Of a DNA stretch of 64,000 bases, positions 1 to 9,928 are shown piece by piece. Source of the stretch: an uncultured Desulfomonile sp. (GTDB lineage Bacteria > Desulfobacterota > Desulfomonilia > Desulfomonilales > Desulfomonilaceae). The DNA lies in assembly GCA_903952205.1 (NCBI GenBank), contig CAJBEZ010000071.1, forward strand, positions 62,001 through 126,000, written 5' to 3'. Under the pieces are notes generated by a model, which saw nothing but the letters and a program-made list of their open reading frames with translations, did no database searches and was not told the DNA's origin. The stretch's first letter is position 1; every line of letters begins with the position of its first letter. The position numbers and the translations under genes are program-made.

Positions 1-75
1 AATCGGCCTTTTTCGAATGAGCCTCAAAGCAATTTGTTGACCAGCGCATGGCCATCCGTTTAACATGTCAAATGA

Positions 76-1125
76 TTGCGGATTCGTGTGGTCGAAGTGC
101 CAGAACCTTTCTTAAACATAGCGATAAGTCTTACCCTTTGTTTTGCTTTCGTCAACGGGTTCCACGACGGAGGGAACGTTGTCGCAGCAACAATATGTTC
201 GCGCTCCATGAACCCGTGGAGGGCGCTATTCTATGCGGCGGCGGCTGAATTTATCGGCCCGCTTCTACTTGGAACCGCTGTGGCCCGGACAATGTCCTCA
301 TGTGTGCTGAAACCCGACATGGTTGAAGCGATAGACCCGCATCTTCTCAACATCATTGTCTCCAGCGCCATGGTCGGGGCTATGACATGGAAGCTTCCTA
401 CATGGTATTTCGGTCTCCCCTCAAGTGGCTCACATGCGCTCATAGGTGGTCTCGTAGGCTCTGGGATAGTGGGCATGGGTGTTCAGTCCATAGTAATCGA
501 CAAGGTTGTTTCGAGCGTTCTGCTGCCGCTCCTCATATCGCCCATCCTCGGAATCTTCCTTGGATACTTTATTTTTTCTGTAATAAGAACGATCTTCAGG
601 GCCGCTCACCGGAGATCCGGCTTTTTTTTCGCCATTCTTCAGAGACCTGTAATGGTAACGCTGGCCGCCGCCCATGGATCCAACGACGCCCAGAAATCCA
701 TGGGAGTGATCGCAATCCTGCTGTCAGCCAGGATCCACGAGGTTGAAAATGGACTGATACTGCCGCAATGGGTCGTCTACAGTTGCGCTGCGGCTATTGC
801 GCTAGGGTTGCTCGCTGGTGGATGGCGCATTGTCAAGACGGTTGGTTTCGGGATATCCAAGATGGAACCGGTCCACTCTTTTGCGGCTCAGTTATCGTCT
901 GGTATTATAATCCTGGGAGCTTCCGTGTTCGGTGGGCCTGTAAGCACAACCCAGGTAGTAGGTTCATCAGTGCTGGGAGTCGGCGCTTCCCGAAGGGCCA
1001 GTGGTGTCCGCTGGTCTTCCGCCGCGAACATTGCGTACGCGTGGGTCTTCACCTTCCCTGCTTCCATGCTGGTCGGAGCTTTTTTCTGCCGTCTCCTGAC
1101 CTGGCTGTTTTATCCTATAGGCTGA
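76..1125 (+). CDS. pit: PiT-family inorganic phosphate permease (copy 1)
   Basis: Integral membrane phosphate:cation symporter of the PiT family. The two inverted family signatures are visible: NGFHDGGN near residue 22 and HGSNDAQKS near residue 198, each followed by hydrophobic segments; about ten membrane spans can be drawn. At 349 residues it is a compact member and lacks the long central cytoplasmic loop of E. coli PitA. The start is uncertain: TTG at 76 follows an in-frame stop at 73, and GTG codons at 88 and 97 are alternatives; none has a good Shine-Dalgarno sequence. The DUF47 gene follows after 10 nt, the usual Pit accessory arrangement. A second, divergent PiT-DUF47 pair lies at 45724-47634. 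Function is from family knowledge; the ion specificity is inferred. Confidence 0.9.
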   Translation: MRIRVVEVPEPFLNIAISLTLCFAFVNGFHDGGNVVAATICSRSMNPWRALFYAAAAEFIGPLLLGTAVARTMSSCVLKPDMVEAIDPHLLNIIVSSAMVGAMTWKLPTWYFGLPSSGSHALIGGLVGSGIVGMGVQSIVIDKVVSSVLLPLLISPILGIFLGYFIFSVIRTIFRAAHRRSGFFFAILQRPVMVTLAAAHGSNDAQKSMGVIAILLSARIHEVENGLILPQWVVYSCAAAIALGLLAGGWRIVKTVGFGISKMEPVHSFAAQLSSGIIILGASVFGGPVSTTQVVGSSVLGVGASRRASGVRWSSAANIAYAWVFTFPASMLVGAFFCRLLTWLFYPIG

Positions 1126-1135
1126 GGTTTCAATC

Positions 1136-1747
1136 ATGGCCCTCTGGAAGATATTCGGCAATAAGCGTGAGGTCGATTTTTATGAACTCCTGGTGGAGCA
1201 ATCCGAGAAGACGCTGCTTGGTTGTAAAGCGCTGGTGAAGTATCTTGACAATACCGCCGACCATGACGAAATGTCGAGACTGGAGCAGGAAGCGGATGAC
1301 ATAAGACGAATACTGATCGATGAAATCAACCAGACCTTCCTGACTCCAATGGATCGTGAAGATATTTTTACGCTGTCGCGAGCCATCGACGACGTCATTG
1401 ATCACGCTTACAACACCGTCAAGGAAATGGAAGTCTTCGAGGTCAGCGCCAACGAATTCCTTATCAAGATGGCTGAACTGCTGGTTAAGGGCGCTGAAGA
1501 ACTCACCAACGCCATAAAACACCTCAAGAAAAACCCGAATGTCGCCATTGAATATGTTGTGCGGGCCAAGCGACTGGAAAATAAAATGAATGACACCTTC
1601 CTGGCTGCCCTTAACCAGCTATTCGCCGGGAATAACATAAGGCAGATGCTTATCTATCGGGAGATATATCGCCACTTTAACCGCAGCGCCGACAGGGTTG
1701 ACGAGGCGGCGAACATCATTAGCGACATAGTTGTAAAGATGGGATAG
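1136..1747 (+). CDS. DUF47 / PhoU-like Pit accessory protein (copy 1)
   Basis: A 203-residue, almost entirely helical protein of the DUF47 (TIGR00153, PhoU-like) family. The family hallmark of acidic helix repeats is visible: LEQEADDIRR near residue 51 and the MDREDIF/AIDDVIDHAYN stretch near residues 73-95. Members are cytoplasmic partners that modulate PiT permeases encoded next to them. It starts 10 nt after the permease stop, so the two are almost certainly cotranscribed. Some relatives are annotated as phosphate transport regulators by analogy with PhoU; a direct signalling role is not shown by the sequence. Confidence 0.88.
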   Translation: MALWKIFGNKREVDFYELLVEQSEKTLLGCKALVKYLDNTADHDEMSRLEQEADDIRRILIDEINQTFLTPMDREDIFTLSRAIDDVIDHAYNTVKEMEVFEVSANEFLIKMAELLVKGAEELTNAIKHLKKNPNVAIEYVVRAKRLENKMNDTFLAALNQLFAGNNIRQMLIYREIYRHFNRSADRVDEAANIISDIVVKMG

Positions 1748-1784
1748 TTCAGGATAGTGATGTAAGTTCCGTAGTCTTGGGCAT

Positions 1785-4700
1785 TTAATTATCCATTCCC
1801 GCCTGAATAGATATCTCGCTGTCTTCATTTCTCGTGGCGCCCAATTTATCCAGGATAGACACGGCAATTTTCTTGTCGGTCTCTTTTCCTTGAACCTTCA
1901 ACAAGGACACCTTCCTCCTTTTGGCCTCCGAGATGGTGTGGCTTGTCACGATACGCCTGTTTCCCGCAGATTCTTCGAGGCGGGTCTGTCCAAACGACAT
2001 CATAAGGCAATCATGCAGTTGGGCTTGACGAACCGGTTTTGTAAGATACCCGGCAAAACCTTTTTCCTCGAGACGACTGACGTCTCCCCTCCTGCCAAGA
2101 GATGTCATCATTACAAGCACGACATCCCGCATCATAGGGTCCGCCTTGATTATCTCTCCAAGGGTCTCACCGTCCATGTCCGGCATTTGCATGTCCAGTA
2201 TCGCTATCTCATAGGGATCTCCGGATATTACCGCTTCCTGCAGTTTAGCCAGTGCCATGGAACCACTAGGCGCAAGGTCGAACCGGCATCCCCAGGACTC
2301 AAGGTATGCTCCAAGAAGGCGACGGTTGGTGGCGTTATCATCAACCCCGAGGATGCGACGACCTGTAATTTCCTGGGTCATCGCCGTAATTGACGACCGG
2401 GCTATCCGCTGTTTTTCCAGAGCTGCGGTAAACCAGAATAACGACCCTTCACCTAGGCGGCTCTCTACTCCAATTTCCCCGCCCATCATATCCACGAGAT
2501 TCTTCGATATGGAAAGTCCCAGCCCTGTGCCCTCATAGTGTCTGGTGTCCGAAGCGTCGATCTGGGTAAAAGGAGCGAACAGTGATTCGATTTTGTTCTC
2601 CGGGACGCCTATTCCGGTGTCCATGACAGTGAACTTGATGACAGCCTTGTCGTCGAGTTCTTCCACCGCTTCCACCCTTACCGACACTTCCCCCGAGGAT
2701 GTAAATTTTACAGCGTTCCCAATAATGTTGATGAGGACTTGCCGGATTCTCCCGGGATCACCCCTGACAAACGAAGGAACATCCGGGTCGATAAGGCATA
2801 CAAGCTCCAGACCCTTTTCCTGTGCCCTTACCGCCAGCAAATCGGATACGTCTTCCAGGGCAGCCCTCAAATCAAAGTCGATTGTTTCGATAGTCAGTTT
2901 CCCCGCCTCTATCTTTGCGAAGTCCAAAATATCATTGATCAGACGAAGAAGAGCCTCCCCCCCACCTCTGACTATTTCAGCGTAATCTCGTTGCGTACCG
3001 TCAAGTTCAGTGTTCAGAAGGAGATCGGTCATTCCAATCACGCCGTTGAGGGGGGTCCTGATCTCATGACTTACGTTGGCAAGGAATTGGCCCTTTGCGA
3101 TATTCGCCGCCTGCGCTTCTACTGTAAGTCTTTCGGCTTCCAGTATCGACTCCCGCAATAACTCGTTGGTTTTATTAACCTCTTCGTTGGCCATTCGAAT
3201 GGCCTCTTCTGATCGCTTCCTTTCGGTGATGTCTCTGAGACCTGTGAGGATGAACTTTTCTCCTGCTTCCTCGAAACTTTTTAGAATGACTTCAGCGTCA
3301 AAGAGTGTTCCGTCGGATCGACTAGCCTTCCATTCAAAGATCTGGTCTTCACCCTGAAGGGCTTTACGCCAGATTTCGGGTATCGTCTCAATAGGGCTCG
3401 CCGGCCCAGGCAACTCCGTTTCGATTGTGGTGGACATTATCTGCGCCGGCGTCATTTTAAACAGGCTCAACATCATGTCATTGAAGCCGACTACTCGCCC
3501 TGTCGCGTCCTGAATGACCAGGGCGTCGTGAGCCGAGTTGAATACACGCCTCAGCCTTCTCTCGGAGGCCCTGATTACAACTTTAGACTCAGCCGACCTT
3601 ACCTGGGCGCAATGAAATCCTGTAAGAAGCATTCCTATGACCAGTGTCATGAATATAGGGAACAACCTGCCCAGGCCGACACTCTTTATCCAGGCTCCCG
3701 CCCCCAGATCCATGCCAACTATCGCCATGACCTTACCCGGAGTTTCCGGGTCCATTAACGGCGCAAATGCGCTGACCCAGGATCCCCAACGGTCGGCGTA
3801 AGGGCCTATGGTGATCTTCTTTCCATCCCGAAAAATCGCTTTTATTGATGGAGGAGCGTCCTGATAAACCCAGCCTGGAGGGGAGAAATCCTTGGAGTCC
3901 ATGGGTTCGGAATCCATAAGGAAAATTACCATTCCATTCTTGAAACCAAGCATGTAGATGAATCGGCATTCCGGAGCGCTCGCTCGTATTTTGCTGAACT
4001 GGCGATGAATATCCATGTACTGTGTCGAGTCCACATCGCCGACATCCCCGCGTAACTCGCGAAACCTTTCAATATCGACGCCACCCGCAACCATCTCAGC
4101 CTGAACGGCTAGACTATTGCGAAGGCTACTGTCGGCCCTTCGCCCGACAATTTCCGTAACTCCCCAGCCTACAATAACCGTTAAAACCAAGGCGGCCAAT
4201 AACCTTGATCCCGTAAAACCCGAGCGAATCTGTTCATTTGCGGTCACTGAACCGCCGGCCCATTCGGAAGCGACGTAACCCCAAACGCCAAAGGCCATAG
4301 TCGAGCAGGACGCCGCTCTTAACAACTGAACCGGAATATGGAAACTGGAACGGAACCATCCTTCGTTTAAGGACGAAGCCGGGAAAAAAGAAGCTTCAGC
4401 CGGAACCAGTCCTGCTGTAAGACCAAAAAAGATCGTAGCCACACTGGCCACTTTGAGATAAATGGAACCCCTCGGAATTGCGCAGGAACTTTCCCGCCAG
4501 AAGGCCAGAGCGGCAATCATGGCGCCTGAAAGCCCCAGAGAATACCTGCTCGTCGCGAAAATTCCCGTCATACCATCCAGGGCCCCTATGCACCCCAGAA
4601 ATACGAGAGGATAATATACCCAAGGTCCCGGATCATTGTCTTTCGTCTTAATCGCCGCGCTTCTCCGCCCAAATTCCAGCAGAGCGGCGAAGGAGCCCGC

Positions 4701-4919
4701 CATCAGCGTCAGCCTTACCACCTTCAGGAGAAAAGGGTCAGGTAGGCTTAACGCCATAATTTCCATTATCTGGTAAGCTCCGTGAAGCGCAGCGAAGAGA
4801 GCCATCCATGAAAACGGCAGACGGGCGGATCGGCGCTGGGCCATGATCGAGCAGATCAGCGCCAGGACTATGCAACTCAGCCCATTAACAAAAAGTGTGT
4901 AATCGAGTTGTAGGCTCAT
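1785..4919 (-). CDS. Membrane hybrid sensor histidine kinase with truncated second receiver
   Basis: A 1044-residue hybrid kinase. Order: about seven hydrophobic spans in residues 1-220, a further span near 239-258, an extracytoplasmic sensor-like region (about 265-425), a span near 430-450, a PAS domain (about 465-580) ending in an ITERKRSEE linker, HisKA with the H-box SHEIRTPLNG (His near 618), HATPase_c with N-box GNAVKF, DTGIGVP and GTGLGLS, and a receiver (about 854-975) with phosphoacceptor Asp near 909 in ILDMQMPDMDG. After the receiver a stretch resembling the start of a second receiver is present, but its acidic pocket is lost (LLKVQGKETDKK where LVAEDNxxNQK is expected) and the protein stops about 35 residues later. 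No ribosome-binding site is obvious at the start. Ligand unknown. Confidence 0.9.
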   Translation of the reverse strand: MSLQLDYTLFVNGLSCIVLALICSIMAQRRSARLPFSWMALFAALHGAYQIMEIMALSLPDPFLLKVVRLTLMAGSFAALLEFGRRSAAIKTKDNDPGPWVYYPLVFLGCIGALDGMTGIFATSRYSLGLSGAMIAALAFWRESSCAIPRGSIYLKVASVATIFFGLTAGLVPAEASFFPASSLNEGWFRSSFHIPVQLLRAASCSTMAFGVWGYVASEWAGGSVTANEQIRSGFTGSRLLAALVLTVIVGWGVTEIVGRRADSSLRNSLAVQAEMVAGGVDIERFRELRGDVGDVDSTQYMDIHRQFSKIRASAPECRFIYMLGFKNGMVIFLMDSEPMDSKDFSPPGWVYQDAPPSIKAIFRDGKKITIGPYADRWGSWVSAFAPLMDPETPGKVMAIVGMDLGAGAWIKSVGLGRLFPIFMTLVIGMLLTGFHCAQVRSAESKVVIRASERRLRRVFNSAHDALVIQDATGRVVGFNDMMLSLFKMTPAQIMSTTIETELPGPASPIETIPEIWRKALQGEDQIFEWKASRSDGTLFDAEVILKSFEEAGEKFILTGLRDITERKRSEEAIRMANEEVNKTNELLRESILEAERLTVEAQAANIAKGQFLANVSHEIRTPLNGVIGMTDLLLNTELDGTQRDYAEIVRGGGEALLRLINDILDFAKIEAGKLTIETIDFDLRAALEDVSDLLAVRAQEKGLELVCLIDPDVPSFVRGDPGRIRQVLINIIGNAVKFTSSGEVSVRVEAVEELDDKAVIKFTVMDTGIGVPENKIESLFAPFTQIDASDTRHYEGTGLGLSISKNLVDMMGGEIGVESRLGEGSLFWFTAALEKQRIARSSITAMTQEITGRRILGVDDNATNRRLLGAYLESWGCRFDLAPSGSMALAKLQEAVISGDPYEIAILDMQMPDMDGETLGEIIKADPMMRDVVLVMMTSLGRRGDVSRLEEKGFAGYLTKPVRQAQLHDCLMMSFGQTRLEESAGNRRIVTSHTISEAKRRKVSLLKVQGKETDKKIAVSILDKLGATRNEDSEISIQAGMDN

Positions 4920-5203
4920 AATTCAGACAACGAGCTTTAATTAATAAATTATTTTACGGTCGTAATTCCAGAGATATGCCCTCATAACGTAATTGAATAT
5001 ATTAAATAGACCTTAGGCTGTCTAGAAACTTTAACATGAATATAATATTATTATTGATTTTATAGCTGTAATTGAATCTAACAAACGCGGTATATTCAAG
5101 TTTTATGGCGCAATGAGAGCTAATCATGTAATAATTCATGTACGCGCCAATAAAGATACCATAGTGTCTGTTTTGGAACTTACACCAACAAGGAATCTTC
5201 GCA

Positions 5204-7702
5204 ATGCGGAAGACTGACGGGAAATCCCGCCTCTCTCTGGATTTTATCAAGACAGCGCCTCTGGCGACCAAATTTATATCGGGTTGCCTGGTCCTTCTTG
5301 CATCAGCGCTGATAGTAACCAACGCGTTGATGACTTATGGCGTTCCGGGACTCGGTTTTCCAGGAATTTACAGCGAGGAAAGACAAAAGGTTGTGAGTAA
5401 TCTTGAACTCATCGCTGATCTCAAAAAGGAGAGACTTAAACTCTGGATACAGGAACGCAGGGACGACATTACCATCTTGACCGGTTCAGCGTTTGTTCAA
5501 AGCGCCACTCAACAGGTCCGGGAAGCGTTTCAGGAAGAATCCAGACTGGGAAAATCGATCTCCAGTGTTTTTAAAACCCTGTCGGAGGAACCACCGTTCA
5601 TTACACTTGAGGGTTACCTCAACGACTGGATCAAATTGAAAGGAAATTATTCAAGAATTAGAATTGTTGATCCAGGGACCCGCCAGATTATGCTTTCAAC
5701 TGAGAGAAAGGACCTTGGCGTAGAGCTTTCGGACTTGCCGTCACTAAGATCACAGACAAATCCGGACAACAATATCTGGTTTCAATTACAGAGAGACTCG
5801 GTTTCCGGGAAACCTCTCCTCGCGATATCATCCACAATAAATGTGGAAAGCTGGAAACCCAGGTCGGGGATTTCAAGGACTGATGGAGTGATGGTCATGT
5901 ATTTGTCAGTCGACGATATCCTCAGACCATTAATGAATTTAGGCGGGGGCATAGGCAAAACAGGGGAGGTGGTTGTAGTAAATGATCTTTCCGAAACAAT
6001 AGTGGCCCCACGTTTGGCCAACATAACAAAAACCGGGCGTCCCAATGATTCGCTTCCAATACGTACAACCCAGATGACTCTCGCTCTTAAAGGCAATGAG
6101 GGGATATTGACAGCGCCGGATTATCGTGGCGTGGAAACGCTTGCCGCTTACCGGAGTATCGAACTTAACCCGTTCCAGCGATGGGGACTCGTTGTAAAAG
6201 TCGATGAATCAGAGATTCAGGCGTCCGCAAGACGATTGAAACTCTTTCTGGCGCTGGTTTTTCTTTCAGTCCTGATTACCGGTTCAGTCCTGGCTTACTG
6301 GATGACAAAGAGGATCACAGCGCCTATAAGGGCGCTGACCAAAATAGCCCAAAGGGCGCATTCAGGAAACCTCGACGTACGTGCGCCCTTTCGGGGGAAT
6401 GATGAAGTGGGGATCCTTTCAGGGTCTTTCAATTCGCTTCTGGACAAAATAGCTGAATGGAGAAGAGAACTGGAGTCCACAGTTGAAAAAAGGACCGCCG
6501 AGCTTAAGATAGAAATCGCTGAACGAAAGCAGGCTGAGGTGTCTCTGAAGTCTCAGACGGAACAACTCATCCACGCACAGAAGATGGAAGCGGTAGGGAC
6601 GTTGGCCGGTGGCATAGCTCACGATTTCAACAACATACTGCTAGTGATCACCGGTTATTGCGAGCTTCTTCTCATGAGTCTGCGCACCACAGACCAACAT
6701 TACGCTTCTGTGCAGGTGATTCAAAAAGCGGCGTTCAGAGCCGCTGATCTTGTCAAACAGATGCTGACGTTCAGCAGGGCTTCCGAAACAAATCCAGCGC
6801 CCATGAAGCTCAACCTGCAAATTGAAGATGAGGTGAGTTTACTCGACAGGACTATCCCCAAGACTATTGAAATCCGGATGGACCTGGATCCCGAATTGAA
6901 GATGATCAACGCCGACTCGACCCAGATTGACCAGATCGTGCTGAATCTTGCCATAAACGCCAGGGACGCCATGCCTGAGGGTGGAACGCTTACCCTGCGG
7001 GCCGGAAATGTGACCCTCGATGAAGATTTCTGCTCAAGAAATCTCGAGGTTAGCCCGGGCGAATACGTGGAGTTGTCTGTTTCCGATACCGGGACAGGAA
7101 TGGAAAAATCCATTCAGGAAAGGATTTTCGAACCTTTTTTTACTACCAAGGATCCGGGAAGTGGGACCGGCCTTGGACTTTCGATGGTTTTCGGCATTGT
7201 TAAAGCGCATGGGGGTCACATAACCTGCCACAGCCAACCCGGTGCAGGAACTACGTTCAGTGTTTATTTTCCTGTCGCTGAAGAAGTTCAAGAGGCCAAA
7301 GACGGATTGATTAAAAAACCCGATCACAAAGGGAATGAAACCATACTGATTGTCGACGACGAGGAAATGATCCGAAAGTTTGCCGGGGAAATGCTTGAAA
7401 TAATCGGATACACCGTCATGACAGCGGAAAACGGGTTGAAAGCCCTTGAAATCTATTCCCAACAAGCCGAAACAATAGACCTCGTCATACTTGACCTCAA
7501 CATGCCCATAATGAATGGTATTGAATGCCTGGAAGCCATGGCCGCCGTAAATCCCGGCCTAAAAGCGCTAATCGCTACAGGATACTGGGTTGACTCTGAA
7601 ACCAAAGAAAGGCTTGCGAAACATGCCAAGGGGCTTATATCCAAGCCATTCAAAACAGACGAATTTTTGCGGTTAATAAGAAAGATCCTTGACCGTAAAT
7701 GA
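5204..7702 (+). CDS. Membrane hybrid sensor histidine kinase (Cache-like, HAMP, REC)
   Basis: An 832-residue hybrid kinase. A membrane span at about residues 25-47 and another near 345-366 ([14 protein letters not shown]) enclose a periplasmic Cache-type sensor region of about 290 residues. A HAMP domain follows ([12 protein letters not shown]), then a coiled coil, HisKA with the variant H-box [12 protein letters not shown], HATPase_c with [16 protein letters not shown] and GTGLGLS, and a C-terminal receiver (about 712-828) with Asp764 in [12 protein letters not shown]. The HDFNN H-box type is shared with the kinases at 11112 (as HNFNN), 25373 and 47752. There is no adjacent response regulator gene. 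A GAF-cyclase gene follows on the same strand after 120 nt and may share the transcript. Signal unknown. Confidence 0.9.
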   Translation: MRKTDGKSRLSLDFIKTAPLATKFISGCLVLLASALIVTNALMTYGVPGLGFPGIYSEERQKVVSNLELIADLKKERLKLWIQERRDDITILTGSAFVQSATQQVREAFQEESRLGKSISSVFKTLSEEPPFITLEGYLNDWIKLKGNYSRIRIVDPGTRQIMLSTERKDLGVELSDLPSLRSQTNPDNNIWFQLQRDSVSGKPLLAISSTINVESWKPRSGISRTDGVMVMYLSVDDILRPLMNLGGGIGKTGEVVVVNDLSETIVAPRLANITKTGRPNDSLPIRTTQMTLALKGNEGILTAPDYRGVETLAAYRSIELNPFQRWGLVVKVDESEIQASARRLKLFLALVFLSVLITGSVLAYWMTKRITAPIRALTKIAQRAHSGNLDVRAPFRGNDEVGILSGSFNSLLDKIAEWRRELESTVEKRTAELKIEIAERKQAEVSLKSQTEQLIHAQKMEAVGTLAGGIAHDFNNILLVITGYCELLLMSLRTTDQHYASVQVIQKAAFRAADLVKQMLTFSRASETNPAPMKLNLQIEDEVSLLDRTIPKTIEIRMDLDPELKMINADSTQIDQIVLNLAINARDAMPEGGTLTLRAGNVTLDEDFCSRNLEVSPGEYVELSVSDTGTGMEKSIQERIFEPFFTTKDPGSGTGLGLSMVFGIVKAHGGHITCHSQPGAGTTFSVYFPVAEEVQEAKDGLIKKPDHKGNETILIVDDEEMIRKFAGEMLEIIGYTVMTAENGLKALEIYSQQAETIDLVILDLNMPIMNGIECLEAMAAVNPGLKALIATGYWVDSETKERLAKHAKGLISKPFKTDEFLRLIRKILDRK

Positions 7703-7822
7703 ATCCGGCCTCGTCCAAATCATAGTCGGACCGGTTCAAAATTGAAAAACGTCCGGACAATCTTTACAAAATACGTTCTGACCGCATAGTATACATACAA
7801 TACCTTCAAAAAGGACACCAAA

Positions 7823-9037
7823 GTGTACAAGCAAAGGTTTGAAAATCTTTTCAGGGTTGCTCTCAAGATTACCTCTTCCCTTAATATTTCAGATATTCTG
7901 GAAACCCTTCGGGATGAAGCGAAGGTTTCAATACCCCACCTTCAGGAAGCGTGTTTGCTCCTTGTAGACCCTGAAGCCGCTAACTACACACGGCCCTTGC
8001 ACTGTGCAATGTCAAAGTCATCGATCAACTGCCAGCTATGCAAGAGAGGGAAAAGCACCATTACGGCAAGTATAGACAACCCGGCCCCGTACCTGTGCAT
8101 GATTTCGGGGGAAAGTGGATCTGAGATATTGTCGTCCTCAATCCCGATTGGTGGCCTTTTGGAGGTGGCAATTCCAGTGTATCACGAAGGAAAGCCGCTT
8201 GCGGTCCTTAACGCCGTGGCCGGAGAAAACACTCCCATTACAGAGCAGGACCTCGTTCTCCTCAAAGACCTCACGGATCTGGCTTCGAACGTTATTACCA
8301 ACGCTCGCAGCCACTGGCAGATGTCAAAGCAAAAGATGACACTTGACAGGATTCTCGGCCATTTACGTCCGTTCGTTCCGCAAACGGTTCAAAATATCGT
8401 GGAGAAAAATCCTGACGCCCCTTTACTGGACAAAATTGAGACGGAAATCACCGTGCTTTTTCTGGATGTGGCGGGCTACACTAAAATAAGCGAATCCCTA
8501 AACCAGGATCAGGTCAACTTCATCATAGAAAAATATTTCTCAAGTTTCCTGGACATACTCTACGAACATTCCGGCGACATAAATGAAACAGCGGGTGACG
8601 GGCTCATGGTAATCTTCCAGGGAGATCCGGGTGAAACGGCTATGAACGCGGCCCGTGCGGCGCTCGCCATCCGAAGGCGAACAAATGAGATAAACGAGGA
8701 ACTCAGTGGTCGTTTTCAGCCAATTGATATCAACATGGGGATGAATTCCGGCGTCGCGGCGGTTGGAATGTCACGTTTCCAGGGAAAAGCCGGGACCCGT
8801 ATGACCTTCACAGCCAGCGGCCCCGTCACAAATCTGGCGGCCAGACTTGCGTCCGGAGCCACTAATGGGGACATCCTCGTCGGGCCCGAAACAGTGGCCA
8901 GGATTGGGAACAAGATGGTCTTTTACGATAGAGGGCTGATGCGGTTCAAGAATGTCTCAGTGGAAACTCAGGTCTACAGCCTTTTGCCCGGAAATCGGAA
9001 AGGCGCCGACTTTTCATCCGAGGAACAACCAGGATAG
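7823..9037 (+). CDS. GAF domain-containing class III adenylate/guanylate cyclase
   Basis: A soluble 404-residue protein. Residues about 10-165 form a GAF-like domain containing several cysteines (CQLCKRG near 72-78, YLCMIS near 91-96). After a helical linker, residues about 210-390 form a class III nucleotide cyclase catalytic domain: FLDVAGYTKIS carries the first metal-binding Asp, NETAGDGLMVIF the second, and the GPVTNLAARLAS region is the family dimer-interface motif. Product (cAMP or cGMP) cannot be decided by eye. The GTG start has an AAAAGGA Shine-Dalgarno at good spacing. The cysteine-rich GAF could bind a cofactor or sense redox, but that is inference. It converges on the metal ABC permease gene. 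Confidence 0.85.
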   Translation: MYKQRFENLFRVALKITSSLNISDILETLRDEAKVSIPHLQEACLLLVDPEAANYTRPLHCAMSKSSINCQLCKRGKSTITASIDNPAPYLCMISGESGSEILSSSIPIGGLLEVAIPVYHEGKPLAVLNAVAGENTPITEQDLVLLKDLTDLASNVITNARSHWQMSKQKMTLDRILGHLRPFVPQTVQNIVEKNPDAPLLDKIETEITVLFLDVAGYTKISESLNQDQVNFIIEKYFSSFLDILYEHSGDINETAGDGLMVIFQGDPGETAMNAARAALAIRRRTNEINEELSGRFQPIDINMGMNSGVAAVGMSRFQGKAGTRMTFTASGPVTNLAARLASGATNGDILVGPETVARIGNKMVFYDRGLMRFKNVSVETQVYSLLPGNRKGADFSSEEQPG

Positions 9038-9079
9038 CCCTCCCTGGGGCAATGTGGTTTTTTCGCGGGTGTCCAAAAC

Positions 9080-9928
9080 TCAGGCTCTTATCCGGTCACT
9101 GATCCATCGAAATGTTATAGCGAAAAGGTAAGCAAACCCGGCGACAAGGATGGTGGTCGCTCCGGTGGGGTAATCAGGAGAGTAACTTATCGCCAGCCCC
9201 GATGTTGTAAACGCTACGCACAAGACCGTCGAGACAATCATCATCATCCACAGTGTCCTGCAAAACAGAGCGGCGATAGCCACCGGCAGAGTAAGCAGGG
9301 CCACCACCATAACAATCCCTACTACGGTAGCGAGAATAACAACTGTCAGCGCTGCCAGCGCCAGAAGCAGAAGATAGAAAAATTCCACATTCATGCCTCG
9401 CAGACGAGCAAACTCCTGATCAAAACAGACGGCCAGAAACTGATTATAGAAGAGAAGCCCCAGGACAACTATTATTACGTCAAGCCCGCCCAGCATCCAG
9501 AGTTCGGAGCTTGAAACAAGGAGTATGTTTCCGAACAGGTAACCCATCAGTTCTTCATTGTAACCGGGAGTCATGGAGATAAAAACTATTCCGATCGCCA
9601 TGCCTACGGCCCAAAGAGCGCTTATGGCGGTGTCCTCCCTCTGCCTGGCTTTCAGGCTTACCAACCCGATTGTTATTGCGGCTATGACAGCCACAACAAG
9701 GGCGCCGTAAACCGGCTGCAAGGCGCTCCAATGGTGTACCCGCTGCAGGTAAAAGGCCGCCCCAAGGCCCGCCAGCACACTATGAGCGATCCCACCAGCA
9801 ATATACGATATGCGCCTCACAACAATATATGTCCCTATCACTCCGCAGGCCACACCGGCAAGCAGCCCGGTCAGAAGGGCGTTCTGAAGGAATGGATATT
9901 GCCTCAGGTCGGTCAGGAACTCGTACAA
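9080..9928 (-). CDS. Metal ABC transporter permease (ZnuB/TroC-like)
   Basis: A 282-residue polytopic membrane protein of the ABC-3 family that forms the channel of zinc, manganese or iron importers. It is largely hydrophobic with about eight spans and has the family N-terminal pattern FLQNALLTGLLAGVACGVIG followed by RRISYIAGGIAHSVLAG, including the conserved GGIAHS segment. Its start overlaps the end of the ATPase gene by 16 nt, so translation is probably coupled. No gene for the periplasmic metal-binding protein (ZnuA-like) lies beside it, which is unusual; it may be encoded elsewhere. Metal specificity is not determinable here. Confidence 0.9.
   Translation of the reverse strand: MYEFLTDLRQYPFLQNALLTGLLAGVACGVIGTYIVVRRISYIAGGIAHSVLAGLGAAFYLQRVHHWSALQPVYGALVVAVIAAITIGLVSLKARQREDTAISALWAVGMAIGIVFISMTPGYNEELMGYLFGNILLVSSSELWMLGGLDVIIVVLGLLFYNQFLAVCFDQEFARLRGMNVEFFYLLLLALAALTVVILATVVGIVMVVALLTLPVAIAALFCRTLWMMMIVSTVLCVAFTTSGLAISYSPDYPTGATTILVAGFAYLFAITFRWISDRIRA

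Noticed and set aside
5002-5322. 106-codon minus-strand frame between the first two kinases
   Set aside because: It overlaps the start of the second kinase and sits in AT-rich intergenic DNA; no ribosome-binding site or domain.
9023-9066. Terminator after the GAF-cyclase gene
   Set aside because: GCCC/GGGC gives only a 4-bp stem, too far from the T run to be convincing.
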